A stretch of 64,000 bases of DNA from contig NZ_LVCV01000161.1 in assembly GCF_001647195.1 (NCBI RefSeq), forward strand, positions 1 to 64,000. Direction: 5' to 3'. How positions within the stretch are numbered: position 1 is the stretch's first letter; each line of letters opens with the position of its first letter. Both the position numbers and the translations under genes were made by a program. The stretch is from Rhodococcus sp. EPR-157 (lineage in GTDB: Bacteria > Actinomycetota > Actinomycetes > Mycobacteriales > Mycobacteriaceae). Positions 49,140 through 57,847 of the stretch are shown one piece after another. The notes beneath the pieces were generated by a model, which did no database searches, was not told the DNA's origin, and was given only the letters and a program-made list of their open reading frames with translations.

Positions 49140-49784
49140 TCACAGGCCTACTGTGCGACTGGGTGCCGGCGGTCGGATGTCGTCTAGAGCGGTGACGGTC
49201 TGATCGATGAGTCCGTAGTCGCGTGCCTGTTCGGCGGTGAACCAACGATCCCGTTCGCTGTCTGCCGTGACGGTATCCACGTCATGCCCGGAATGTTCGG
49301 CATTGAGCCTGTGCATCAACGCTTTCGTGTATTCGAGGTTCTGTGCTTGAATCTCGATGTCCACGGCTGTTCCGCGAATTCCCGCTGACGGCTGGTGCAT
49401 CATGATTCGGGCATGCGGGAGACTGAACCTCTTGCCCTTGGTTCCGGCCGTCAGCAGGAACTGACCCATGCTGGCCGCGAATCCCATTGCGAGAGTGCTG
49501 ACATCGTTGGGGATGAGTCGCATGGTGTCGAGTATCGCAAGCCCGGCACTGATCGATCCACCGGGAGAATTGATGTACAGGCTGATGTCTCGACGAGGAT
49601 CGGAGGCGGACAGCAGCAGAAGTTGCGCGCAGACCCTGTTCGCGATCGCATCGTCGACAGCGGCGCCGAGCACCACGATGCGCTGATCCAGCAATCTCGA
49701 GGCCAGTTGGTCGTCGAACGGCGTCACGGTGGCGGATTCCCGCTCGGTCGCTGCCCTCGTGGACATGGTGGACATGGTGGTCAT
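49140..49784 (-). CDS. clpP: ATP-dependent Clp protease proteolytic subunit, first of pair
   Basis: 214-residue ClpP. Catalytic Ser105 ([11 protein letters not shown]), His130 ([10 protein letters not shown]) and a C-terminal acidic/DYGLID segment are present. ATG 49784 ([10 protein letters not shown]) has AAGGGA as Shine-Dalgarno; the longer frame runs antisense across the tRNA gene. The N-terminus is extended compared with housekeeping ClpP, probably as a propeptide. First gene of a two-gene operon with a palindromic site 65-83 bp upstream. Confidence 0.92.
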   Translation of the reverse strand: MTTMSTMSTRAATERESATVTPFDDQLASRLLDQRIVVLGAAVDDAIANRVCAQLLLLSASDPRRDISLYINSPGGSISAGLAILDTMRLIPNDVSTLAMGFAASMGQFLLTAGTKGKRFSLPHARIMMHQPSAGIRGTAVDIEIQAQNLEYTKALMHRLNAEHSGHDVDTVTADSERDRWFTAEQARDYGLIDQTVTALDDIRPPAPSRTVGL

Positions 49785-49848
49785 GGTGGTTCCCTTCGTC
49801 GATGGTTCGCTCACCAGCTTTCGGGAGCGCCCGCTCGGGAGGAAGGAT

Positions 49849-49867
49849 TCTCTGCTGCCGGCAGAGA
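49849..49867 (-). promoter_or_regulatory. PopR-type palindrome upstream of the clpP pair
   Basis: TCTCTGCTGCCGGCAGAGA has perfect 7-bp arms. It matches the Streptomyces PopR site as I recall it (TGTCTGCC-N3-GGCAGACA) at 13 of 16 defined positions with identical spacing. It lies 65-83 bp before the first clpP start. Confidence 0.65.
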
Positions 49868-49944
49868 TCGCCCTCGGCATAACGGGGATGACCAGGCGAT
49901 TGGGTGGATCGGCGCCGGTGCATGTACTGTTGTGGAACACCCGA

Positions 49945-50021
49945 CGCGGGGTGGAGCAGCTCGGTAGCTCGCTGGGCTCATAACCCAGAGGTCGCAGGTT
50001 CAAATCCTGTCCCCGCTACCA
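49945..50021 (+). tRNA. Initiator tRNA-fMet (CAT)
   Basis: 77 nt including encoded CCA. Acceptor arm CGCGGGG/CCCCGCT leaves the first pair mismatched (C1:U72), and the anticodon stem carries GGG/CCC around the loop CTCATAA. Both are initiator hallmarks. D-arm GAGCAGCTCGGTAGCTC and T-arm GCAGGTTCAAATCCTGT are canonical. Anticodon CAT at 49979-49981. It is divergent from the clpP operon. Confidence 0.97.
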
Positions 50022-50031
50022 AAGTAGAAGA

Positions 50032-50061
50032 ACCCCGGAAACTATGTTTCCGGGGTCTTTT
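50032..50061 (+). terminator. Rho-independent terminator of the tRNA gene
   Basis: ACCCCGGAAAC, loop TAT, GTTTCCGGGGT: an 11-bp perfect stem followed by TCTTTT. It lies 10 bp after the tRNA CCA end and is the clearest canonical terminator of the window. Confidence 0.93.
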
Positions 50062-50098
50062 CGTTCCGGGTTACTGCAGTCGTTCCGGGTTACTGCAG
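50061..50098. repeat. 19-bp tandem duplication at the LON gene 3' end
   Basis: Two perfect copies of TCGTTCCGGGTTACTGCAG. The right copy contains the stop codon and last codons of the LON-domain gene; the left copy repeats them beyond the stop. Confidence 0.85.
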
Positions 50099-50722
50099 CC
50101 GAAACCTGACGATGTCGCTGACGCTCTCGATCGCGTCGGTCAGCACCTGCAGGCGGTCCGAGGCTCCGAGAGCCTCCAGCACGTCTTGACGGTCGGACTG
50201 GCCCATCGGAACCTGCGCCGCGAGGGTGAAGAGTCGTTCACCGGATCCGGCCGGCAGATCCGAGAACTCGGGCGGGTCGGGAGGGATGGATCCTTCGGCT
50301 TCCGCAAGCTTCCCGATGAGCTGGTAGAGGGCCGTGATCTGGTCCCGGAGCTCGCTGAATTCGGGTTCGGCGACCGAATCTTCGGGATGGTCGGGCCACG
50401 GGCGCACATCGGCGCGGGGGTACGGATCGTCCTCGAGCCACGCGTCGACCCTGATGCGTTCTCCACCTACACATTCCACGAGGAAGCGGCCGTCGCCGAT
50501 GTCCCGGTGCGCGACGATGTGGGCGCGCGTGGCGACGTCGTGGCGGATGTCTCCACCACCTGCCTCGTGTCCGCGCGCGATCAGTACTACGCCGAAGCTG
50601 GGGTCGGTCGTTGCCAGGCAGTCGCGCAGAAGTTCCTGATAGCGGAGCTCGAAGATGTGGAGCGGAAGAGATTCGCCCGGCAGCAACACGCTGCCGAGCG
50701 GAAACATGGGTAGCACGGTCAT
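50090..50722 (-). CDS. LON substrate-binding domain protein
   Basis: 210-residue stand-alone Lon N-terminal (PUA-like) domain. Family features are TVLPMFPLGSVLLPGESLPLHIFELRYQELLRDCLATTDPSFGVVLIARGHE and RAHIVAHRDIGDGRFLVECVGGERIRVDAWLEDDPYPRADV. No AAA or peptidase domain follows. Such proteins are widespread in actinobacteria and presumed substrate adaptors; function not established. ATGA overlap with the upstream alpha/beta hydrolase gene. Confidence 0.9.
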   Translation of the reverse strand: MTVLPMFPLGSVLLPGESLPLHIFELRYQELLRDCLATTDPSFGVVLIARGHEAGGGDIRHDVATRAHIVAHRDIGDGRFLVECVGGERIRVDAWLEDDPYPRADVRPWPDHPEDSVAEPEFSELRDQITALYQLIGKLAEAEGSIPPDPPEFSDLPAGSGERLFTLAAQVPMGQSDRQDVLEALGASDRLQVLTDAIESVSDIVRFRLQ

Positions 50723-51627
50723 GTCTGGTCCGACACTGCTGCCTGTGTCTGTTTGTCGGAAGTAGAGCTCGACTGCAAGAACTCGTCGAGAACCCGGAAG
50801 AACAGATCGGGCTCGTCCAACTGCGGGAAGTGCCCTGCGCTGGGGAAGATCTCCACGCGGGAGTTCGGCACTTCACGTCGAATGTTGTCGGCGTGCGACG
50901 CCGGAATCATGTGGTCCTTGCCGCCCCAGATCAGCAGTGACGGGATCGAATCGAACTTCTCGAAATGTTGCTTGGCGCTGACGGTTTGGCCTCGGGGGCC
51001 GACAACTGCGCGGGTGGACGCAAGAAAGGCGTCGCGTGAACCCTTGTCGGCGACCGTCTTGAAGGAACGCCAGGTTTCTTCCATGCTCTTGCCGGGGCGC
51101 ACCGGTAGACCCCACTTGCCGAGCTGCCCGATGATGCTCTCGGTGTGCTTGCGTACCCAATCGGATGCCAGAACAGGAAGCACCAGCTCACTGCCGGGCA
51201 GTGTCGCAGCTTTCAGCAGCAGCGAAACCTCGCGGCCGAGACCGCCGCTGCTGACGAGAGCCAACCGCTCGACACGCTCGGGGAACAGGTACACCGCCTG
51301 CATGACGATGCCGCCGCCGAGCGAATGACCGACCATCGGCGTGGATGCGATGTTCAGGTGGTCGAGCAGGTCCCGGATGGTTGCCGAGTGCGAGCTGAGT
51401 GAGTAGTCGCCGGACGGTTTGTCAGAAAGCCCGTGACCGAACAGGTCAGGTGCGATAACCCGATATTTCGTGGACAGCCGCTCGATCTGCCCTGCCCATG
51501 ACTCGTGCGACCCGAGCAACCCGTGGACGAGTACGACGGGTGGACCGTCGCCGACGTCTACGTATCTCAGGACGTCCTTGTGGAGCTCGACGGAATCGAG
51601 CTCGTACGGTGACGTGTGGTTGTTCAT
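50719..51627 (-). CDS. Alpha/beta hydrolase
   Basis: 302-residue hydrolase: PPVVLVHGLLGSHESWAGQIERLSTKYRVIAPDLFGHGLSDKP, nucleophile elbow MVGHSLGGGIVMQA, Asp in LLIWGGKDHMIPASHA and His in FPSAGHFPQLDEP. The cap region (ASDWVRKHTESIIGQLGKWGLPVRPGKSMEETWRSFKTV) resembles meta-cleavage-product and epoxide hydrolase relatives. Translationally coupled to the LON-domain gene. Substrate unknown. Confidence 0.9.
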   Translation of the reverse strand: MNNHTSPYELDSVELHKDVLRYVDVGDGPPVVLVHGLLGSHESWAGQIERLSTKYRVIAPDLFGHGLSDKPSGDYSLSSHSATIRDLLDHLNIASTPMVGHSLGGGIVMQAVYLFPERVERLALVSSGGLGREVSLLLKAATLPGSELVLPVLASDWVRKHTESIIGQLGKWGLPVRPGKSMEETWRSFKTVADKGSRDAFLASTRAVVGPRGQTVSAKQHFEKFDSIPSLLIWGGKDHMIPASHADNIRREVPNSRVEIFPSAGHFPQLDEPDLFFRVLDEFLQSSSTSDKQTQAAVSDQT

Positions 51628-51721
51628 CGTGCCTCCTCGCTGCTCGTCGACGCTCTCGTGGCAAACCTACGCGGGTCGGGGTGCCGAAGGACAGTAGATG
51701 TGGTGCGCACTGCACCTCACG

Positions 51722-54253
51722 TCATCGGATCGGCGAGCCCACAGCGTTCTCCACAGCCTCCGCCACCGCAACGACCGCGGGTTCGCGAACGAACTCGTTG
51801 TGGGAACTTTTCACATGCACCAGCGTCAGCCGACCGGTCACCACCGCCGCCCAGGACGCCGGGTCCGCGACGTTATCATCGGATACGACCACTGTGGCGG
51901 CGCCCGCCCAGGGCTTCGGGCGGTGCCGACTCATCGCCTTCGATGCCACCAGCGCGAACGTCAACCAGCGCTCGGTCGTCGATTCCCGTTTCAGACCTGC
52001 CCTGGCCAGTCGAATGCGGTAGCGGATTCGGTCGCGAATCGGGATGTTCGCGGGTCGGACGAACAGGGGCGCCGCATGAGGCAGGCCCGGGCCTCCGGGG
52101 AGACGATCGAGGATGTCACGAAGCAGCAAAGGGTCCAATAAAACAACCTGTTCGACGACATCACCGGCTTCTGTCAGTAGCCGCGCTACCTCCAGGGCCG
52201 TCCACCCGCCGATCGAATGACCGGCAACGATGTACGGGCCTTCGGGCTGCACCGATTTGATCTCGCGAATGTATCGGCGTGCGGCGCCCCGCACAGTGCG
52301 GTCGGGTATCGCCGTGCCGTCCAGCCCCCGTGGTTGCAGTGCGTAGACCGCCCGGTCGCCGCTCATCCGTCGGGCGAGCGGCACCATGCCGAGAGCGGGT
52401 ACACCGGCGCCGGTCACGACGAACAGAGCTGGGTGTCCTCCGGACTTGTTCAAGCGGACGAGCACAGTGCTGCCGTCGTTCTTGGTGACAGTTTCCGATT
52501 CGCTCAGCTTCCGGTCGATCAACTCCGCGAGTGTCCGCACTGTCATGGCCGATCCGAGATCGGACGGGGTCAACTGGACGTGCATCATGTCGTTGACGGC
52601 GATCAGGATGTTGACCATGGACAACGAGGTGGCACCGAGTGCGGAGAAGTCGTCGTCGCGCCCGATGCGATCGGTGTCGATCTGTGTCGACACGACCGAG
52701 GCCACCCAGCGTTCGGTCGCGCCGACGGCGGCATGGTGCGGCGTCGGACGTGAGAGCGGCGAGGGAAGCGCGTTCCGGTCGACCTTTCCTCGCTCGTTTC
52801 GGGGAATGGAGTCCAGTTCGACGACGAACATGGGAACCATCCACTCCGGAAAGTTCTCTCTGAGTGCGCTGCGCACCTCGGACTCGGTGTGGCAGCTTCC
52901 GACGAAGTATGCGGCGAGTTCGGAACTGCCGTCGTGAACGCATGAGGTGACGAACACGTCGGTGATTCCCGGGAGCGAGCGCACGAAGCCCTCGACTTCG
53001 GCAGGTTCGACGAGATAGCCACGCACCTTGATCGCCTCGTCGACGCGGCCGGCCAGATGAAGGACTCCGTCCGAATCGACTCGACCGAGGTCACCCGTCC
53101 GGTAGTGGTGCTGAACTCGGTCCGAGAAGAAACGTGACCGGGTCAGATCATCGAGCCCGAGGTAGCCGTCGGCGAGCACGGGGGCCGATACCCGCACCTC
53201 ACCGATGGCGCCCGTCGTCACCGGGGTTCCGTCCGGCCCGACGATGTCGACGGTCTTACCTCTCGGCTGTTTCCCTGCAGGCAGATATCCCGGAGGAAGT
53301 GGCCGACCGGCGCTGTACACGTCGAAGGCGACAGCACCGGCTTCGGTCGTCGCATACCAATTGACGAAGGATGCGCCGGAACCGAGCGCGCTGCGGAACG
53401 CGCTGACGTCCTTCGAGTGCAGCGCCTCGCCGTACGTGGTCACCACCCGGAGCGAGGGGACCGCGTCGTCGGGCACCGACGATATCGGTTCGACCCCGGT
53501 CGCGAAGCTGCGCACGAGCGACGGAGAGCAGTGCAGTGTCGTCAGCGCGGATTGCTCGATCCACTCGGTCAATGCCGTCGACTGCGTGCTTCGCGGGTCC
53601 GTGCAATACACCGACGCGCCGCTGAGAAGGCCGGCGAACAGCGTGTTGAGGCCGGCACCGAAGCTGACAGGGAGTGCGTTCCCGACGCGGTCTCGGGTGG
53701 TGAGCCCGAGTGCCGAACTCACTTCGTAGGCTTTGGTCAGGCACATGCGATGGCTGAGAAGTACACCTTTGGCCGCGCCGGTGGATCCCGAGGTGAACGC
53801 GATCAACGCGGTTCGACCGCCGGTGAATGCGGGCAGTGGCAGCGAGGAAATCTGGGCGTCGGCGAGGTCCGATGTGGTGAGACGTAGCGCAGACGCTGCC
53901 TTGGCGATGCTCGCCGAACGATTCTCGGGCAGGTTCGTGTCGAGCGGAACGAGGGAATGACCGGACGCCATCACCGCAAGCATCAGGGTGATGGAATCGA
54001 TGGTGCAGGCCGCGTCGACGGCGATCGGTCGGAGATCGTTCGACGTCAGATCCGCAATTTTTCGTGCCGATGCGTACGTCCGGTGCAGTAGTTCGTCGAA
54101 GGTGACGGTGCCTTCGCCGCTGTCGATGGCGATCGCGTCGGGTACCGAGTGCGCGACTTCGCACAGCCGGTCGAGCAGGGTATCTCGGGGATCGGGCCTG
54201 CACAGGGGAGCGAGCGGCGCGTGTACCGGGGCATCGATCCGGTGCAGCGACAT
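51722..54253 (-). CDS. Stand-alone NRPS-like protein: adenylation-thiolation-thioesterase
   Basis: 843-residue three-domain synthetase. Adenylation domain (~25-500): FTSGSTGAAKG at 153-163, NWYATTEAG, YRTGDLGRVDSDGVLHLAGRVDEAIKVRGYLVEP, and catalytic Lys490 in NERGKVDRNAL. Thiolation domain (~510-585): phosphopantetheine Ser543 in ALGATSLSMV. Type I thioesterase (~605-840): Ser680 in AGHSIGGWTALE. In motif A4 the amino-group-binding Asp is replaced (VSFGAGLN), so the substrate is probably not an alpha-amino acid. A-T-TE proteins are known as quinone/furanone synthetases and acyl transferases. The start is the ATG after GAGGAG. No condensation domain adjoins. Confidence 0.9.
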   Translation of the reverse strand: MSLHRIDAPVHAPLAPLCRPDPRDTLLDRLCEVAHSVPDAIAIDSGEGTVTFDELLHRTYASARKIADLTSNDLRPIAVDAACTIDSITLMLAVMASGHSLVPLDTNLPENRSASIAKAASALRLTTSDLADAQISSLPLPAFTGGRTALIAFTSGSTGAAKGVLLSHRMCLTKAYEVSSALGLTTRDRVGNALPVSFGAGLNTLFAGLLSGASVYCTDPRSTQSTALTEWIEQSALTTLHCSPSLVRSFATGVEPISSVPDDAVPSLRVVTTYGEALHSKDVSAFRSALGSGASFVNWYATTEAGAVAFDVYSAGRPLPPGYLPAGKQPRGKTVDIVGPDGTPVTTGAIGEVRVSAPVLADGYLGLDDLTRSRFFSDRVQHHYRTGDLGRVDSDGVLHLAGRVDEAIKVRGYLVEPAEVEGFVRSLPGITDVFVTSCVHDGSSELAAYFVGSCHTESEVRSALRENFPEWMVPMFVVELDSIPRNERGKVDRNALPSPLSRPTPHHAAVGATERWVASVVSTQIDTDRIGRDDDFSALGATSLSMVNILIAVNDMMHVQLTPSDLGSAMTVRTLAELIDRKLSESETVTKNDGSTVLVRLNKSGGHPALFVVTGAGVPALGMVPLARRMSGDRAVYALQPRGLDGTAIPDRTVRGAARRYIREIKSVQPEGPYIVAGHSIGGWTALEVARLLTEAGDVVEQVVLLDPLLLRDILDRLPGGPGLPHAAPLFVRPANIPIRDRIRYRIRLARAGLKRESTTERWLTFALVASKAMSRHRPKPWAGAATVVVSDDNVADPASWAAVVTGRLTLVHVKSSHNEFVREPAVVAVAEAVENAVGSPIR

Positions 54254-54398
54254 GGCCACTCCTCGCATAAGGCTGTCGTTCTGCTCAGGGCGGTCGTTCT
54301 GCTCAGGCAACCGTGGCGGCGGTGATGCCTGTGTTCGCGACCGAAAACAATCGTAAAGTATGTTTTAACCGTAACAAAGTAACCTCATGGTCCTTTTG

Positions 54399-54434
54399 GG
54401 CGCAACTTCTCGTGAACAATCGAGAAGTTGCGCC
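54399..54434. terminator. Strong stem-loop after the FtsX gene
   Basis: GGCGCAACTTCTCG, loop of 8, CGAGAAGTTGCGCC: a perfect 14-bp stem 7 bp beyond the stop of the FtsX-type permease gene. There is no T-run on the minus strand, so it is an I-type terminator. The rest of 54254-54440 is AT-rich (54344-54385) and probably the promoter of the A-T-TE gene. Confidence 0.7.
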
Positions 54435-54440
54435 GGACAG

Positions 54441-56981
54441 TCAGGCTTCGCTGATTGCTTCCAAGGGTGCGGTTCGGGCCGCGCGAATTGCCGGCCACAG
54501 TGCGGCGAGCACGCCGACGACGGCGGATCCGACGAGCATTGCGCTCATCTGCCCCCACGGAATCGTGAGTAGCCCGAGTCCCTCGTCGCGCAAAGTCCTG
54601 ACGAATCCCCAACCGAAGGCAATCCCGAGGGCCAGGCCGACGATCGCACCGAAGAGTGCGATGAGCAGAGATTCCAGGTAGATGATGCGCCGGACTTGAG
54701 GCCTCTGCATGCCGACCGCGCGGAGCATCCCGATCTCGCGTCGTCGTTCGACGACGGATAGGGCGAGCGTGTTGATGATGCCGAGGATGGCGATGACAAC
54801 CGCGAGAGCGAGGAGACCGTACAGAACGGCGAGCAGGGTATCGATCTGCTGGCTCTGGGCGCCCTTGAACTCCTCGCGGTCCTGAACCTGCACGACGACG
54901 AAAGGTTTGGTTGCTGTTTCGAGGTCGCTACGCAATGTATCGAGATCGGTTCCCGGTGCGGCACCGACGAGAACGACGATGTCGGACCGCACGATGCTCG
55001 GAGTCACTTCCTGATAGACCTCGTTGGAGATCATCCAATCCCCGACGAGTGGACTGTCCTCGTAGATCGCGGTCACCGTCACGGGTACTTGCTGACCGTC
55101 GACCGAGGTCATGTCGACGACGCTGCCGAGGTTCCACCCCTCGCTCGCCGATGCTGACTGCGAGACGGCCATGCTGTCCCCGGTCAGTTCGGGAGAACCG
55201 GATACGACGACGGTGTCGAACAATCCGTCCGGGCTTCCTTCGAGCGCAACGCCGAACGCTGGTTCGTCGTCGATGTCCACCGACACCGGATGGAGGATTG
55301 CGACGCGATCGACGCCGGCCACCGAGCGTGCCGCCTCACCTGCGCCGGTGGGAACGCCGATGGCGGGTGGACCGCTGAAGATGTAGTCGGCTTCGATGCC
55401 GTTGTCCACGAGTGCATCCACGCTCGCCTTGGCCGTCGAACCGAGCACCCCGATGACCGAGACCAACATCAGTCCGAGCATCAGTGCGAAGGCCGTCGCG
55501 GCAGTGCGCCTGGGATTGCGGACTGCGTTGGTGCGGGCGAGACGCCCGATTGCCCCGAACGGGCGCGTCAGTACCGAACCGAGAGCGCCGACGATCGGCA
55601 GGGAGAGGGACGGTGCGGCAAGGGCGACGGCGACGATGACGGCGACGGCGCCTGCTCCGACGATGGCGGCAGCAGTGCCGCCCGTCGACTGTGCGCCGAC
55701 CACCACGGCTGCGGCCCCGAGTGCACCGATGCCGACGCCGGCCAGCGTGCGGGTCCGCAGGCTGTCACCGGCGGAAGCGAACTCCTCACGCATGGCCGCG
55801 ATCGGCGGAATCTTGGCTGCTCGGCGAGCCGGAGCGTATGCGCTCAGAACCGTCACGACGATACCGACCGAGAACGACACGATCACCGTTCGTGGTTCGA
55901 GAGCGAGGGTGCCACCGGGCAGACCGAGATCGAACGCATTGAGCAGAGCGCGCAGTCCGTATGCGAGACCGACGCCACCGGCGAAGCCGATCGCACTTCC
56001 GATCACACCGACGACGAGCGCTTCCAACACCACAGACCGGCTGACCTGACCTCGGCTCGCTCCGATCGCACGCAGTAGCGCGAGCTCACGAACACGTTGG
56101 GCGACGATCATCGAGAAGGTGTTGTAGATGATGAATGTTCCTACCAGCAGCGCGATTGCGCCGAACGCAAGCAGGAAGTAGTTCACGAACGACAGTGCCT
56201 GCTCGATCTGGGCCTGTGCCTCCTCGCGTACGTCGTCGGCGGTCTGTACCTTCGCATCGGGCAGTGCCGCGGCGATCTCGTCGCGCAGATCGCTCTGACT
56301 CTTTCCGCTTCCGGCCAGGTCCTTGCCGGCGACGTCGTAGTACTGGACATGGTTGCCGTCGGAGAACAGCTCGTTCGCCTGGCTCTCGAAGAATTGGATA
56401 CCGATATAGCCGCCGGATTCGACGGCTGTGTCGTAAATTCCCGTGACGGTGACGTCGATCGTGCCCTTCGACGGCACGAGTACCTGGGTCTTGTCGCCGA
56501 CGCCGAGTCCGGACCGAGCCGCTCCGCCCTCGTTGATGACGACCTCGCCGGGCGCCGACGGGGCGGTACCGGCCACGAACACGGCGTCGTCGCCGAGTCT
56601 GCGGTCGGCAGGGATGTACGACTCGCCGATAGTCGGCGCGCCACCGGTTTGGACCGCAGCGCCGGACTCGTCGAGGACGACGATCTGTCCGCCCACGTAC
56701 GGGACGACCGCGGCTACGTCGGGCAGTGCGGAGATGACCGCGGCGTCCGAGGTCGGAACCCCGATAGAGCGGGCATCCTCGGCGCTGACTCGGACGTCGG
56801 CGCCCTGGGCGGTGTCGGAGAAGATCGAGGAGAACGTTCGCTGCAGCGTGTCGGTGAACACGAAAGAGCCTGCGACGAAGGCAGTTCCGAGGACGACGGA
56901 CAGGACGGTGAGTGCAAGTCTCACCTTGTGGGCGGCAAGGTTCCGCAGCGAGACCTTGCGCATGGGATTGGGTGTGGACAT
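54441..56981 (-). CDS. MacB/FtsX-type ABC transporter permease
   Basis: 846-residue permease with two FtsX domains. TM1 (VRLALTVLSVVLGTAFVAGSFVF) is followed by a MacB-like extracytoplasmic domain, then three helices containing the FtsX segment VAQRVRELALLRAIGASRGQVSRSVVLEALVVGVIG. A second half begins with LARTNAVRNPRRTAATAFALMLGLMLVSVIGVLG and ends with VVERRREIGMLRAVGMQRPQVRRIIYLESLLIALFG. Such permeases move lipids, lipoproteins or drugs away from the membrane. It lies 2 bp downstream of its ATPase gene. Confidence 0.93.
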   Translation of the reverse strand: MSTPNPMRKVSLRNLAAHKVRLALTVLSVVLGTAFVAGSFVFTDTLQRTFSSIFSDTAQGADVRVSAEDARSIGVPTSDAAVISALPDVAAVVPYVGGQIVVLDESGAAVQTGGAPTIGESYIPADRRLGDDAVFVAGTAPSAPGEVVINEGGAARSGLGVGDKTQVLVPSKGTIDVTVTGIYDTAVESGGYIGIQFFESQANELFSDGNHVQYYDVAGKDLAGSGKSQSDLRDEIAAALPDAKVQTADDVREEAQAQIEQALSFVNYFLLAFGAIALLVGTFIIYNTFSMIVAQRVRELALLRAIGASRGQVSRSVVLEALVVGVIGSAIGFAGGVGLAYGLRALLNAFDLGLPGGTLALEPRTVIVSFSVGIVVTVLSAYAPARRAAKIPPIAAMREEFASAGDSLRTRTLAGVGIGALGAAAVVVGAQSTGGTAAAIVGAGAVAVIVAVALAAPSLSLPIVGALGSVLTRPFGAIGRLARTNAVRNPRRTAATAFALMLGLMLVSVIGVLGSTAKASVDALVDNGIEADYIFSGPPAIGVPTGAGEAARSVAGVDRVAILHPVSVDIDDEPAFGVALEGSPDGLFDTVVVSGSPELTGDSMAVSQSASASEGWNLGSVVDMTSVDGQQVPVTVTAIYEDSPLVGDWMISNEVYQEVTPSIVRSDIVVLVGAAPGTDLDTLRSDLETATKPFVVVQVQDREEFKGAQSQQIDTLLAVLYGLLALAVVIAILGIINTLALSVVERRREIGMLRAVGMQRPQVRRIIYLESLLIALFGAIVGLALGIAFGWGFVRTLRDEGLGLLTIPWGQMSAMLVGSAVVGVLAALWPAIRAARTAPLEAISEA

Positions 56982-56983
56982 GG

Positions 56984-57748
56984 TCAGACCGTCTCCAGCT
57001 GTTTCATGCGATCGAGCACGGTCTCCGCGGTGGGGTTCGCGAGGTGGTCGATGACCGCGCCGTCGGCGAGGAACACCACGCGGTCGGCGTAACTGGCGGC
57101 CCGTGGATCGTGGGTGACGATCACGACCGTCTGATCGAACTCGTCGGCTGCCGCGCGCAGGATGCCCAGCACCTCGCCCGACGAGCGCGAATCCAGGTTG
57201 CCCGTCGGCTCGTCCCCGAACACGATGTCAGGACGCCCGGCGAGTGCCCGCGCGCAGGCCACGCGTTGTTGCTGGCCTCCGGACAACTCGGAAGGGCGAT
57301 GACCGAGTCGATCACGCAGGCCGAGTCGGTCGACGACGGTGTCGAGCCACTGCTGGTCGGGTTCGCGGCCGGCGATGTCGAGCGGAAGGGTGATGTTCTC
57401 CAGTGCCGTCAGCGTCGGCACCAAGTTGAACGACTGGAACACGAAACCGATCCGGTCCCTTCGGAGTCCGGTCATCTGCTTGTCGCTGAGATTCGTCAGC
57501 TCGGTGTCGCCGATCGTGACGGTCCCCGAGGTCGCACTGTCGAGACCGGCGAGGCAGTGCATCAGCGTCGACTTGCCCGATCCGGACGGGCCCATGATGG
57601 CGGTGAACTCGCCGCGTGCGAAGTCGACGCTGACGTCCCGCAGAGCGTGAACTTGCGTGTCCCCCGTGCCGTACGTCTTGGTGAGTGCTTTCGCGCTGGC
57701 GGCAGGAGCGGAGCCCGCGGATTGACCCGCGAGTGCGATATCAGTCAT
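56984..57748 (-). CDS. MacB/LolD-type ABC transporter ATPase
   Basis: 254-residue ABC ATPase partner of the FtsX-type permease. Walker A GPSGSGKSTLM, Q-loop FVFQSFNLVPTLTALEN, signature LSGGQQQRVACARAL, Walker B IVFGDEPTGNLDSRSS and H-loop IVTHDPRAASYADR are intact. The LTAxEN segment is typical of the LolD/MacB branch. Divergent from the endonuclease IV gene. Confidence 0.95.
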   Translation of the reverse strand: MTDIALAGQSAGSAPAASAKALTKTYGTGDTQVHALRDVSVDFARGEFTAIMGPSGSGKSTLMHCLAGLDSATSGTVTIGDTELTNLSDKQMTGLRRDRIGFVFQSFNLVPTLTALENITLPLDIAGREPDQQWLDTVVDRLGLRDRLGHRPSELSGGQQQRVACARALAGRPDIVFGDEPTGNLDSRSSGEVLGILRAAADEFDQTVVIVTHDPRAASYADRVVFLADGAVIDHLANPTAETVLDRMKQLETV

Positions 57749-57847
57749 GCTGCCAGTGTTTCAGTGTTTTGCACCTACCACTATCCGGGGACACCCTGAC
57801 TTCGTGCGCGGCTCCGGAGTGTCGTGACGGCCTCCTAGTATGGAGTG

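Noticed and set aside
49806-49830. Possible ClgR site (CGC-type half sites) upstream of clpP
   Set aside because: GTTCGCTCACCAGC departs from the spaced CGC/GCG consensus by at least one base in spacing and lacks symmetry. The PopR-type palindrome nearby is far better.
54311-54390. Iron box upstream of the A-T-TE gene
   Set aside because: The region is AT-rich with GTTAC direct repeats, but no 19-bp IdeR-like dyad could be found.
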